DNA of 64,000 bases from Enchytraeus crypticus (Eukaryota; Annelida; Clitellata; Enchytraeida; Enchytraeidae), in contig CAJHZI010000737.1 in NCBI GenBank assembly GCA_905160935.1, forward strand, positions 102,001 through 166,000, read 5' to 3'. Both the position numbers and the translations under genes were made by a program. The notes below the pieces were generated by a model. It searched no databases, was not told the DNA's origin, and saw only the letters and a list, made by a program, of their open reading frames with translations. Positions 1-14,400 of the stretch are shown piece by piece. Position 1 is the first letter of the stretch, and every line of letters begins with the position of its first letter.

Positions 1-1870
1 TGATAACTATATTTGTGGCGTAGATTCAGAATATGAAGTCAAAATTCATGTCACACATATATCTTGGCTGCTATAGCGATCCAAACTTGACCAAAAATGA
101 AGGTCACATTTTCAAAAAGTATGACTTTGGGATGCTATAAATCTCATAATGTGTGCAACATCTGCAGATTAAGTATATATTCTGATACTATGCATATAGC
201 TGTGTGAAAAGACACTTAGCAGTTTTATAAAGTGATTAGAATTTCTATACCAGTACCTCAAAGTTGAAAGAAAATTTATCCGAACCCGATTTTCACCCAA
301 CTTCACCCACCGGACTACCCATTTTGACAGTTGCGTAGATCCTTCAAACTTATGCCATTTATAGGTTAGTATGTTAGCAACATCCTGTAAAAAATTAGCT
401 TCTCACCTCGTTTCTAAAGTATAGGTATGATCACGCATGCTTACCCCATTTTTCGCACATTTTTTAGTATGTTGAAAATTTCATTAGTTGATGCCAACTT
501 ATGGTGTGCCATCTAGCTGTTTTTGGAGTTAATAAGTTTTTTATATTATTTTGATATGTCCAAATTATTAAACTAAATGGATTTCTTGCATCTGTTTTGT
601 AATTTTTTAGAATGAACGGGTTTTAAAGTTAGCTTTCGTTAATTTCAAAAGTATCGAAACTTAATGAAGCATAAAGTTTAGGCTGGTACAATTGCCAAGA
701 TATACATGCCACATGAATTATGAGTACATATGCAGAATCTATGCAATATTTATAGTATTTTGGATTAGTTTCATATAGATAAGACAATAAACAGACGAGA
801 TATAGCGCTTTAAAGTAGCGAAAAATTATAAGCATTTTAATTTTTTGTGTAAAAACGACCTTCGATGGTTAAGTTCACATGGCTATTGCTATACATTTTG
901 ATAGAGTTGAGAAATAAATATTTTTACAGTAAGTTAGTAACATACCGACCTGTAAATAGCAGCAGTTTCAAGGTTGTGATCAACTGCCTACATGCCTAAC
1001 CATGGCCTTGAAGTTGTCCAAAAATTGGGTGATGCTTGAATTTTTTTAAAGTTTGAGCTATTAGTATTCTAAATCCAAGCGGCTTCAGAGGGTGACAAGT
1101 GCTTCATGTTATTGAGATATGTCCATATTATTAAACTAAATGGCTTGCAATAATGTGGTCGGTCAATTTTGAGAATTGTCAGGACTCAAAGTTGGCTTTT
1201 CAAAAATTTATACTTTTGCAAAACATCAAGTTTGAGCTGCTGTGGCAGCCAAGATATAAATACCACTTGAATTCTGGGTGCTTTTTCTGAATCTACGCAT
1301 CAAATATAGTATTGTTGGAAAGTTTCATATGGATAGGACCATAAATAGCCATATTATATCTGTTCAAAGTACAGAAAAAATAACACGCGTTTCATTTTTC
1401 GCACCGAAATGGATCTACGGTGGGGTCGAAATGACCGCCATAACTCCCCAACCGGTCAACTGATTGATTTTAAATTTTAAAACTAGCCTAGAGATATATT
1501 TTATTTACACTGTTAAAATATCATCTAAATCTGAGAGGGTCACCTGGGAAGATTTTCAAAATTTGGACCAGTTGACATGGAATGACCCATCAGCATAATT
1601 GCAGCTCGTCACATTAGTTAAAGGCATTTAATTAAAAAGAATCACTTATAAAAATCTATTAACTTATCACAATTTCCGTTCTTATAAAATTTCTGTTCAA
1701 GTTACTATTCTATTCAAGACATCGAAATTTCTATTTCTATTCAATTTCTATTTTTAAAATAATTTCTATTCTTAATTTCCGTTATCGTTAACGGAGATCA
1801 ATAATTTCCGTTCTAATTTCTATTACCGTTAACGGAAATATCACTGTTGCACAGTGAAACAAAATCTAAA
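1..1870. repeat. Old dispersed repeat, two direct units and one inverted piece
   Basis: No gene is seen. Roughly 480-840 and 1060-1380 are diverged direct copies: both carry a 'gatatgtcca' plus 'attattaaactaaatgg' block and a 'gccaagatata' block followed by a 'gaatctacgca'-like block. Positions 1-150 look like the same unit on the other strand. At about 1640-1850 there is degenerate 'atttccgtt' sequence with 'ccgttaacgg' palindromes. The family is not recognised; an old transposon is an inference. Confidence 0.4.
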
Positions 1871-3015
1871 TCAATGAAACAAAATGCAAATACACAGTGA
1901 AAAATTATGTAAACTACAAAAATGTGATGACACATCTAACCACAATCTGAAGTAAATCTTGTAAGACATATTGGACAACTGAGCATCAGATGTGAGACAG
2001 CCTGCAATAGCACGAAGACAATAAATATAGTCACCGTCAATAATCGATAATTACACGGCGTTAAGTCCGTTAACTCCTTATTGTTTCCCAGAAATGATTT
2101 TCCAGAGTTTACCAGCATTTCCTACAGAAATTCCACAAGTTTTCAAATGTGTGTAAATCCTACAAGGCTTTAAATAACTTTTAACAAGTCTCAGAAGCGC
2201 TATATGGTTATCTGAAGCCTTAACTGATATCTAGCGAGTTCAGATGAGTGAGCCAGCCAGTCAAATACAACACTGCAGTCAAAACAAATATTAGAAAGTT
2301 TTGCATTAATGCAGCCTGCATCAAACCAAAAAACCCCATGCAAAGCATTTAGCTTAACGCTTTTAATTTGATATCAACCACTTATCAAATCGTGCTTCGG
2401 ATTATGAAGCAATTCGGAAGAGGAAGATTATGATTATGAATGAAGGGCTTCGGAAGTCCATGGAAGATTAGGAAGAGGTTCAGAAGTGGGTTATTATGAG
2501 GTGGGTCAGGTTATGAAGCTTCCCACATCAAACATTACCATAAACCTTACAATCATACATGTATATCTTAAACATAGAACGTGTTTAAATGTCAAAGATT
2601 CGGGAATTCACTTGTCAGATATATCGCATCAACATTTAAGTAGAAACCGTAAGGCAAATTTAATATGATGACGAAATAGAATGGGGAGCATATCGAATCT
2701 AAATATCATAAAACCAAATAGTCCATGACTCAGAAGAAACCTAATTCTTGAAGAAATATAATTCTTAAAGAAAAAGATCATCCATGATAATATATATCAC
2801 ATTTATAAACATGTGCTTAAACCGTTAGTTTAATCAAACAATATAATTATACCTGCAGCCAGTCCTATAAAAGTTTGAGATATTACTCTCAGATAGGCCC
2901 ATCCGTGTTGAACCTCAGGATCAGTACCAATGACCTCAGGATCAGTAACTCTATACTTAACGACACCATCTGATGCTCTACATACTGAGCCATAGAGACA
3001 TCTAGTTATCTTATT
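1871..3015 (-). CDS. Candidate last two exons of the BRIP1-like gene
   Basis: Two open blocks on the minus strand join in phase. Exon 28 would be 3015-2853 (acceptor AG at 3017-3016, entry phase 0 as required by exon 27, donor GT at 2852-2851). Exon 29 would be 2001-1871 (acceptor 'attgcag', stop TGA at 1873-1871). Together they add about 97 residues, including 'VVKYRVTDPEVIGTDPEVQH' and then 'GWAYLRVISQTF'. I recognise no domain. The acceptor of exon 28 has a poor pyrimidine tract, so it is weak. It could also be an unrelated short gene or chance. Confidence 0.35.
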
Positions 3016-3054
3016 CTTTCACGTGTGTGTGTATATGTATGTGTATGTATATAT

Positions 3055-3345
<291 letters not shown>

Positions 3346-3350
3346 CATAC

Positions 3351-5520
3351 GTGCTGATCTTCCTCGTCCATAACCTCATCAATATAGTTGACACCCTTGG
3401 ATTTTCTTCCTGTAGAAATCACTCCACCTCGGTCAGCGCAACCACTCTCGCAATTTCTGCTCAGTTTGCCTCTGTTAAACCGTTTCGATTTCTTTACGGC
3501 AACATTTGAAGTTTGAACTACATCATCACAAGGCCTGGTAAATAAATTATCATTTAGTCTTCTATCGTGATTTTTATTCGACGTAAGACCTAGGAGATTA
3601 TCCAACGACTTCTGGCCTAGAAAATCGTTCGACCGTTGACCTAGATTTTCTTTATCTTTTAATAATAATGGCGTCATCTTGACGTCATCTGTAGCTTTTC
3701 TCTTCAACCCACATTCCAGCAGAGTGTCTGAAACATCTGAGCCAATACAATCGTCCTCACCACGTGACTTCCTGTAGTGTTTTGACTGCCCGGGAGAAGC
3801 ACTAGACAGCTGGTTCTGCTGCTCTGCTGCCTCTGCAGACTGCTGCAGCTGTTGTGACAGCAGCTGTTGTGACAGCAGCTGTTGTTGCTGTAGCAGTTGC
3901 TGCTGCTGCTGCCTATGCTGCTGCTCTTCTAGTCCCGTGGCTGTCGAATCCGTCAATTCCACCTTCACATCATTTGCTGGAATCAACTTCGCCTCACTGG
4001 AATCTATTTCATTTTCTTTAAGATGTTTATGATCTTCTAGGCGAGGCTTGACGTCCGAGGATTCAGACTGACCCAGCTCTTCCAGCACAGCCCGCACTCT
4101 CTCGCTATCCACCTGTCCCACAGCCTCCGTGGACTCCGTGTCAAACAGATCCGGAGAGCAACCCCGCCCCATCTCAAACTCCTCCCAATCGTCCATGCAG
4201 TGACCATCCATCGTGATCTCATCGGAAATGTCTTGAGAAAACTTGCCGTTCAAAACAGAAGTTTTACCGTTCATTTCTTGCTTTACCTTAAAGTTCTCAC
4301 TAAGTTTCTGATCCAACTCTAAATCAGTTTTAATTCTTTGATTTAATTTTGAGTCTTGCAATCGTTTTTGATCATTCTCAAAAGTTTGACCAGTCACAAA
4401 TGAACTGCTAAACCATGCTGATTTAGAATCAACATTGTTTGACTTGTTCATATCACACTTAACATCGCACACTGCTTGGCTACAATCAACATTCTTCACA
4501 GAATTACTGCAGATCCAGCCAGCTTCCTTGTCACCACAGAGATCAAAGTCTGCACCACTGCCGTGGATAGGCCTTCCTCTGACCTCTGAAATGCCTGATA
4601 ACTGAGTGCTGGTACATGAAGGATTGAAGCTTAAACCTAAGATATCTGGGTTAAAACTGTTAACCACTTCTATATTTCTGTCACCCACATTTCTTACAAA
4701 ATCCTTTCTGTATAAAAACGCAGTTCGAGTACTGGCTGTACAAGTAATATCCTGAGAGGCTAGCTGCTTATCATTCATATTGTTATCACTGATCATTTTG
4801 TCCAGCTTATCACAAATATTCATATGATTCTCATGCATATTCATACGACTATCGTGAATATTCCTGCAATCATCATGAATAGTCATGCCATTGTCGTAGC
4901 TATTCAAATGCTTAACCTGAATATTTAATTTCTCTACCTTCTTATTGTACCTGAATGACAACAAGGACTTTCTGCAGCCATCAGCAAGCTCTTTCTCCTC
5001 TCTTTCATCGCCATCGTTCAGTGTGGCGCTGGTATGTTCTGGAATGTTCTGGGATGTTAAAGAGTATTGTGATTCAGGCAGAAAACCGCCCGCCTGCGAG
5101 ATTCTCAAATGTCGGCCTTCATTTAGCCCCTTCCTACCAACCTTTGTCCCACCCATATTGAGTGCTACGTTGTTTGCACCATAGGCCAAGTCCTGACGCA
5201 GATTTGAATCAGGGATATCTGAGTGGCAAAAGATCTGTTCGCTACGATCTGCTGCATCTGACTGAGAGTTATGGGCGAAATGTTGATGCAATCCATTGAT
5301 GTATACAGTATTTGACTGACGAGAGTTCATATCTATGCTTAGTTTACCTTGCGCTACAGGAGTGCTCGAATGGATTGGATATGCGAATTGTCTGTTGTCG
5401 AACAGTGTTAACCCTCCCGTGGTTTCATTCAAATGTGATGTCCTTACACTGGTTTCATTGAGTGACGTCACTACACTGGTTTCATTTAGAGATATAATAC
5501 TGGCATCAGCTTTTGTCTGA
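3351..5520 (-). CDS. BRIP1: BRIP1-like exon 27: giant disordered C-terminal exon
   Basis: One 2170-nt open block, entry phase 2 and exit phase 0, encoding about 723 residues rich in Ser, Asn, Asp and Gln. There is a Gln-rich tract (3850-3935), short internal peptide repeats (three NETS/NETT units near its start; a run of HDD/HDS/HEN units around 4830-4900) and basic clusters near the end. No folded domain is seen, as expected for the BRIP1 tail, though it is much longer than in vertebrates. Formal BRCT-type SxxF sites such as SAWF occur, but human S990 has no clear counterpart. Acceptor 'atatttcag' at 5521; donor CAC|gtatgt at 3351. Confidence 0.85.
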
Positions 5521-7235
5521 CTGAAATATTGCGAAAAAATCTAAATTGGGTTAATATATTTAGAGTATGCAAAACATTATAAATATTGTATAAAAGAAAT
5601 ACAAATATTAAATGTGCACTTCACGCAGAATGTCACTGAAAAATTGCATTTTACACATCAGAATATAAATAGCATTATAAATCTCACATTTATTTATAAA
5701 AGTAAAATTATAATTCAATAGTAAAAATTTTAATTCAGTTAAAACCTAAAATTAAAAACAAAATAGAGTAACCAGCCAATCGCAGGAAGTTAAACGAAGA
5801 GAAACCAGCCAATCGCAAGAAGTCAAACAAAGAGAAACCAGCCAATCACAGGAAGTTAAACAAAGGGAAACAAATGTTGATCAATTCATCTATACTTATA
5901 GAATGACACTTAACTGGAGCGTAACTGACGAAGTTGAAAGTTTCCTAATAAGCTATGTGAATTTCCATGTTTGTGTGCATGAGCTTAAACAATTTTTAAA
6001 GCTAGGATAACAGAAATAACTAAAGTGCTACTGTCACCAATCATAATTTTTTACCGCTCCAAAATCAAATCCAAGCCGACCAGGAAAAAGGAATCCAAAA
6101 TGATGAAAAATCTAAAATCCTTTTACCTGTGAAATGACTAAATGGTATAGAGTGCAAACATTTTTATCTTGAAAATTAATATTTTTGTCAGGAATGAATC
6201 AGCTATACCTGAGAGTGGTCTCCCCTGACAGTTTACAAGCCTGACAGAATTCTATAAGTGATCTCCGCGTGTGAGTGAATGAGCTGTACGCCTTCATGTT
6301 CTGTCGAACCCACTTAGACAGGCCTATCAATCAATCAATCATTTAGTCAAGAAACAAAATAACCAAAATATCGAGCTATTAATAACTTAATATATACAAT
6401 AAAGATTTAAATCAAATTAACACAAGATCGATAGCAAATCTCATTTTTAATTTGCACATTTGTTAGTTTGTATTTTTGTGTGCTGAATGGTGGGTGGTCA
6501 ACTAGATAGGTTTTTATAACCTCTTTGTCGGCCTAGTGTGTATTATTGCATATATGAGTGTTTTTGAAAATAAACATAGTTTGTTCTCTTCTCTTTCTCG
6601 CTCTCTTTCTCACTTTATTCCAAATTCGGGTAGTAGAAATTTTAATCCTCAAGCCAGTACAAATAATCATAGTCTAGTTCCAGTGACCTTCTTCGGAAAA
6701 ACATGAAATACGCTTAGGATTGCACAAGAAAAAGAGGCATTCGGTGATAGTAAAGAACTTTTAACAAAAAGCATAAAGAAAGTCACAATGAAAAAAACAA
6801 TGAAAACCTTAGTTTGGACCACGCTATCATATGGCTGAGAAATCCAGACCTTAAAGAAGGAAAATTTCAGGAAACTTGAACCGTTGAAAATGTGAATATG
6901 AAGAAGAATGAAAATGATTAGTTGATCCCAAAGTGTTACAAGTGAAGAAGTGCTGTTTAAAGAGAGTTGATACGGATAGATAAATGATACAAGTAAATGC
7001 ATGAAGAAAAAGGAATATGAGCTGGATAGGACACATTCTAAAGTAGGAAAGTCCAAATGAGGTCATCGAAGGAAGAATGGACGGAAATAGAGGCAGAGGC
7101 AGGCCGAGATTAGGTATGTTAGATAATTTAACTTGGATCCACTCATATGTGGACATGAAGAGGAAAGTAGCAGACAGAGAAGCGTGGAGGCGTTATATAC
7201 CATGGACCTGCCAGTAAGCAGTGCACTTAGAGAGA

Positions 7236-7267
<32 letters not shown>

Positions 7268-8450
7268 GTCTGAAGCAGTAGATTACCTGATACATATTTT
7301 GTAGGATTGAGTCCAAACCTCTCATCAATCAATACCAGTGCTCCCCAGTCATATCTAATCAGTTAAACACACAAACACACATACACACGCATACAAACAC
7401 ATACGCAGGCATACACAAATATACACGCACACACACACATATATACACATACGCATACAATGATATTGAACCGATCAATCAGTAGATCAGCCAGTCCATC
7501 AGCATGATATCTGATAATTAATTATAATCAATAATTCAATTAGAAAATGCTATAAAACCTCAAGCAGAGAGTACGATTATAGAAGAAGAGATATAGTCTG
7601 TGATACAGAGAATTGAAATGAGCGAACAAGAGAGTTAAATAAAGAGTTCTCTCTCTATGACGCTCTCATAGACACACACTTGTATACACGCAAGCATACG
7701 CCCTTACAAAAAATTCGAGCACCCTTACTTGTTACATCGTAAGACGTAACTTTTTTGATAACCCGACCGACACCTTTTAGGATCTTTTTCTTTCTCTTCA
7801 GTACATGTTTTTTTAGATCGTTTGGGGTGAATCGATTTGCAGTGACATATGATGAAGGGACGCCCCTGACATCATCCTTGTATGAGGAAACAGACGCTAA
7901 ACCTTTATTATTATTATTATTAACTAGTATAAGTGCTCCAGAGCAAGATGGCTCTATAAAACATACCATAAACACGTAAGCACCAATACTCAAACAGAAT
8001 ACGCACACTCACACACACACTCAAAACACACACACACACCCACATACACACACATACATATAGAGACAAGCACACACCTATGTCTGATACACCTGCCCAG
8101 AGCTTGATTGATGGCCCTGTAGGCTTGTATCAACACACTCACACACACAAACACACACACATACACACACACACATGCATACAGAGAAAAGCACACATAC
8201 ATACAGGGACAAGCACACACCTATGCCTGATACACCTGCAGAGAGCTTGATTGATGGCTCTGTAGGCTTGCATCAACATACATAGACACACACATACACA
8301 CATATATGCACACACATATATGCACACACACACATACACACACACACATACGCAGACAGAGATAAGCACACATACATACAGAGGCAGGCACACACCTATG
8401 TCTAATACACCTGCCCAGAGCTTGATTGATGGCTCTGTAGGCTTGCATCA

Positions 8451-8489
<39 letters not shown>

Positions 8490-11400
8490 TACAGAGACAA
8501 GCACCCACCTATGTCTGATACACCTGCCCAGAGCTTGATTGATAGCCCTGTAAGCTTGTATCTCGTACCAGTCTCTGCCACATAATAAACCTCTTGTTCT
8601 GCTTCTTGCATCATTATACTGCTTCTTTAGCTCCACCTAATCAATCAAACAAATGATTGATAAATCAATCAAGCAGTCACCAAAATCATTCCATTGTTTG
8701 CATCAATAAAACACAAGCAATCAGATTAAAAAACAGAATAAAATACTACTGCATGATCAATTAATATTAATTAACAATAATAATAATAGCAATTAGAGTG
8801 CTACAGTCATCAATGACAACATCGAGCACTATTGAGAAAAAATTAAGCCGGCGAGCAAAAAAAGAAGGTCCAAAAACGGTGCAAATTCCAAAATCCAGAA
8901 ATTCAGTCCAAAGTAAAGGGAGTTAAAGAAAAGGTGGTTTAGGCACAGGTCGCTGCTCATGGACACAGGATGGAAAAGAGAGATGGAAAAGATAGGTCTT
9001 CAACTGCTTATGGAACTGCTCATAGGAAAGCAATATGATTAGTTAACTAAGTAACAAACTCAATTTTGAATGTTGATAAAACTATAAATTCTTCTAAAAG
9101 TCAAATATTGCTAATTAGCATCGTTTGGAATTACAATATAAACTTTTATAACTTATGATTGAACACTAAGTCATACAAATTTAGGTGAAAGTAGCAAATC
9201 TAAATATTTTATATAAATATTTTAAACACGTTATTCACAAGGATAACAAAGAAGCTACGATCCGCACCCACTAACATCTGCTTTTTCAAGTATTTAACAG
9301 TCCCGGTATGACACGGCATTAAATGGGTACATGTAAACCACATGAGAAAATAGACCAGAAAGAATTAAATTCTACCCTCATCATCATCATCATATTCCCT
9401 TTAATCCCAGTTCAACTAGGGTCGGGATACAAATGGGCCTTCTCCACTCCTCTTTGTCCCACATCATATCAAAATCTCTTCCGTTCGTTTTAGAAAAAGT
9501 TGTGACAATTTCTGGAGCCTAGGCGCTCACCAATCGAATGCCCTTTCTGACATTGGTTTGGATCTTAGTGCTTTAATCGCCTTCTACGACACGTGCTGTC
9601 GCCGGTTGGTCAATTCTTCAAACAACCCGGACACAACGAGGGGAAATTAAATTCTACCCTAATTTACTGAAATCAGAGGAGAGTTACAAGACCTGTCAAA
9701 TAGCAGAGACATAGCAGTCAGATAGCTGATTCAACGAACCAATGATGATGTAGAAATTAGAAAATGTTTGGAAGAGCGAATAAGATGAGAAGAGAGTAGG
9801 AAGAGATAGGAAGAATTCTGGAGAATACCTGTGTGTCTTTCACGTTAGGATAGGGTATGCCAACCTGAAACAAAACATCAGTAATACAGCGCTAAATTAC
9901 ATGGAAAATTGCGACATTGAACAACAATATAGACAGCATTACGTACCAGATAATAATTTTTTACTTATCACTGCAAATGAATAATGACAAAAACAATAAT
10001 AGCATCAACATTTGATCAATTAATTTTCAACAGTAACTAGTGAAACTAAACTATAGTGCTAAGTAGTACCTAAGATCCTTATCTTTATTTGCTTTTCTCT
10101 ATATTGGGCACATATGACCAGCGAAATCGTCGTCATCGTGTGGTGCTTTGGTGCCTGTTTGTGTAGAGTCTGCAAATGACGTCCCTGACATTGCCTTATG
10201 GAGGGGAACCCGACATTAAATTCTTATTGCTTGATTGAAATATACAAGTAAATACATAGACAGAAAAAGAGAAAGATTAGGACAGAGATAGAGTAAGAGA
10301 GAGACAGAGCAAGAGAGAGGCAGAGGAAGATTGACAGAAATAGATAGAGATACATACAGTGACTACGGCACGTGCATTGTCATCAGTGAAGTCGAGCCCC
10401 TCGCTCACTTTACCTCTACATATGGCAAAGAACAGAGCACCTGTCACTCCCCGCTTAACTCCGCCCTCAATAGGCGTCGCTTCATCATCTGACTCCTCCT
10501 CCAAATCCTCAGATCTACCAACTTCTGCTCATTTGACATTATAATCAATTTTCCACGGAATCTTTTCTCACTTAAACAGTTACATGTCCAGTGAATTAAT
10601 TCCCATTAATCCTATCTTAGAGTTAATCTCAAATGTAAACTTTTTGGTTACATATCAAGTTGAATTGTTAAATTGTTAAGGGGTGGTCGGTCAGCTGGAT
10701 AAGGTACTTCAGTATCCTCTCTGATGGCCGTAGTGAGCAAATTTTATTTTCTGTTTGATGCTACATATGTTGATCACACTACGAACTATTGATTTGTCTG
10801 CTTTCACAATTGTTTTATGTTCTATGGTTCTTTTGTTATTGGTCTATGTTTGATGACATTTAAACAAAAATATGTTACTAAATTTAAAGCATCACGGCTA
10901 GGGACATATCAGACTTCGGTTCCGTTTTGCTGGATTCATACATAGAACTAAACATAGTACTACATGTCAGGCACTATCTTATGTAATATAATGTAACACA
11001 CTGTATTTACATTATATATTAACTTTCATAACGTATGATTACTGCAATTTACTCCGCATATCAATTATCCAGTAATTCTACATTCCATATTTCGGTGACA
11101 TTTCTAAACGCCTGCCAATCGTAGATGTTTAAGTCTGAGTAAAATTAAACTTAAAAATTTAAAAAATTAATCTGAGTAAAATTCAAATCAACAGCAAACC
11201 AACCTCTCTCAGCACACTGTCTGATCACCTGATAGAACAGGCTCATGATGCTCTCGAAGTTCTCCTTGTTCCCAGTTCTTGGCTCCGAGACAATGACCTT
11301 CACCTCTTCCAAACGTCTCCACAAACCAGTGGCCTATTAAAGAGGTCAAAAAAAAAGGATCAGTAAACAGTACAATGATTACAACTTAGCAAATCATTAT

Positions 11401-14400
11401 TTAGTATTGCGTATAAGACATGATTTTTATGACAATTTTTGGCTGGAGCCAGTGGCGAAGTCGAACTCGATCGCGGATCAGTATGTGCGGGGTTCAAATC
11501 CTGGGCTCGCCCGTCATTGACGTCGCTTTCGAGTGAGGAAACTGACGTTAGCCTTAGATTTAAAGTTCTTTTTAGCTTTTTAATCTAAATTCCACAGTAA
11601 TAGCCAATGTTAAATTAATTAACAATATCTAAAATACACACTTCATGCTGAATGGACAGCACGCTAGCCTGGGAAGCTGGAGGCCGTAGGTTCGAATCCC
11701 AGCCGGACCGTCCTTGACAGTATCCCTTGTGATTAAGAAATTAATGTTAAATTTAGCTTTAAGGCATTTTACAAAAGTTTTCAATTTACCCTGGGGCTCA
11801 TTATTCAATTTGTCTTGATTTGTATATAAACATTTTGATAGCACATACATTGTATCTCTCTCTCTCTTAGTGCACTGCCTACTGGCAAGTCCATGGTATA
11901 TAACGCCTCCACTCATCTCTATCTTCCGTTTTCCTCGTTATGTCCACATATGAGTGGATCTTTAAATCATCCTTAACATTCCTTTTGATATACCATTACT
12001 CTTGGGGGATTGTGCTTATGAAGACGCGGACCCCCTATGCCTTCCTCCGCTTGACTACCATTTACTGGGCAGGGCCATCATTCCCTGAGAAAACTAACCT
12101 GTCTATCCCAATGGCATAATTTCAAGAAACAAACCTGCCATCTCTTCGTCAGCTTATCCAGCATGTTGTAAGAGGGAAGAAAACACAACACGCCATACGG
12201 TATTATCTGTTCATTCAATAAATCAATCACTCAGTTTATCCATAACTGGCTGGAGCCAGTGGCGAAGTCAGTAAGATACTCGACCGCGGATCAGTAGATG
12301 CGGGTTCAAATCCTGGGCTCGCCCGTCACTGACATCGCTTTCGAGTGAGGAAACTGACGTTAACCTTCGCTTTACTTTTTTTAGCTTTTAGCTCTCAATC
12401 TTTCCATCCTCAAAGTAATACACAGATGGCAAAAACTTAACATATTAATAGTACCAATATTAAAAAAGTAAAGCTAATGTTAAAGTCAATTTCCTCACTC
12501 GAAAGTGATGTCAGTTACGGGACAGCACCGGATCACATGCTGATACTATTACTACTAATACTATTACTACTAGTAATAATAATAATAAAAATAATAATAA
12601 TTAGAAGAAGAATAGTAAAAATAAAGTTTTAACGTTAACTAGATTTAACTTTTTTGTTAACTAGTTTTTCCTAGTCAAACTGGGATTAAAGGGAAGATGA
12701 TGACGATGATGATATATTATATTATACATGTACCTCTCTTACTGCACTGCCTACCGGCAGGTCCATAGTATATAACACCTCCACGCTTCCCTGTCTTCCA
12801 CTTTCCTCTTCGTGTCAACATACGAGTGAATCTTTAAACCATCTAACATTCCTAACCTTGGCCTGCCTCTGCCTCTTTTTCCTTCCATTCTACGTTCTAT
12901 GACCTCTTTTAATAGACTTTCCCCCACTAGAATGTGTTTTATCCTACTCTTTTTCCTATTTCTTAATACATTTATCAATTGTCTGTCTGTACCAACTCTC
13001 TTCAGAACTTCTTCATTTGTAACCTTTTGAGTCCAGCTAATTTCTCTCCATTCTTCTCCAAATCCACATATCCAATGTCTCCAGTTTCCTAATATCTTCC
13101 TTCCTTAAGGTCCATGTTTCACATCCATACAATAGCGTGGTCCAAACCAAAGTTTTCACTATCTTTATCTTTGTGTCTTTCTTTAGACTTTTTGTAAATT
13201 TTTTTTTCTATTACCAAAGGCCGCTTTTGCTTGTGCAATCCTACTGTATATTTCAGTCTCACATTTCCCGTCATCGGTTATAGTACGACCCAAGTATTTG
13301 AAACTCCTTACCTGTTAAAATTTCGTACCATTTATTGCGATATTAACTTCACCTTTATTATAATTATTGGACACTCCCATAACCTTTGCTTTTTTTATAT
13401 ATATTAATCTTCATGCCATATCTCAATGCCATATCATTTAACCTATCCATTATCTTCTGCAGTCCAATCTCGCAGCCCGCTACCATTCCTAGGTCATATG
13501 CAAATCGTGCATCTTGCAACAATTTTCCTCCTACTTTTATTCCTTCGTCCATGTCTTAAATGGCTTCCTCCATCACTGCCTCAGAGTAAATGATAAACAG
13601 CAGTGGCGAAATGCTACAACCGTGTCTTACTCCACGTCCTATTTCACCTTCTTCTGAGTATTCTTGTTGGATTTTGATTACTGCTCTTTGATTCAAGTAC
13701 AAGTTCAAAATTATGAACTATATGATTATGTGACTATAAAAGTGATAACAAAGAACTAAATAACAACCTGACAGATGTCGAGCAGTATGGCTCCCACTTC
13801 GTCCTGATAGGCCAGAGTCTCTGAATTCAGATAACTTCCCAACAGCTGCTGATTGTTAGGCCCCCGAGACAAACTGCCTACCCATACCTGCAATCAATCA
13901 ATCAATCATCATCATCATCATCATCTTCCCTTGAATCCCAATTTTACTAGGGTCGGGATACAGATAGACCGTCTCAAATCCTCTCTTTTCTACATCAGAT
14001 CATCAGTCATTCCCCTATTAATATGGGAAACTCAATCAGTAAAAACTTAATATCCTTTTCCTCGAAATATGGCAATGTCAGGGACGCCTCAAGCAGGCTC
14101 TACACCAACAGGCGCACAAAGTACCATACGATGATGGCTGACTAAACAAAGAGCGAACAGAAAGCAAGATCAAAACAGTGTCCATGATCCGAGGAAAGAG
14201 GGTCAGAATATTGATCTATGGTAGAGATTTGGCTTCTCCAAGAAAGTACTAATAAAATTACAAGAATTAAGATCTTGCGGCAGAGAATTTATAGACTGCA
14301 TCAGCATATAACTCTCTCAGTGCACTGCCAATTGGCAGATACATTGCATATAACTCCTCCACATACCTCTATAATTCGCTTTTCTCTTCATATCAATATT

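Noticed and set aside
7990-8640. Several Cys/Val-rich minus-strand readings near 8 kb
   Set aside because: They come from (TG)n sequence plus duplicated exon 24 ends; only 8636-8509 is the exon.
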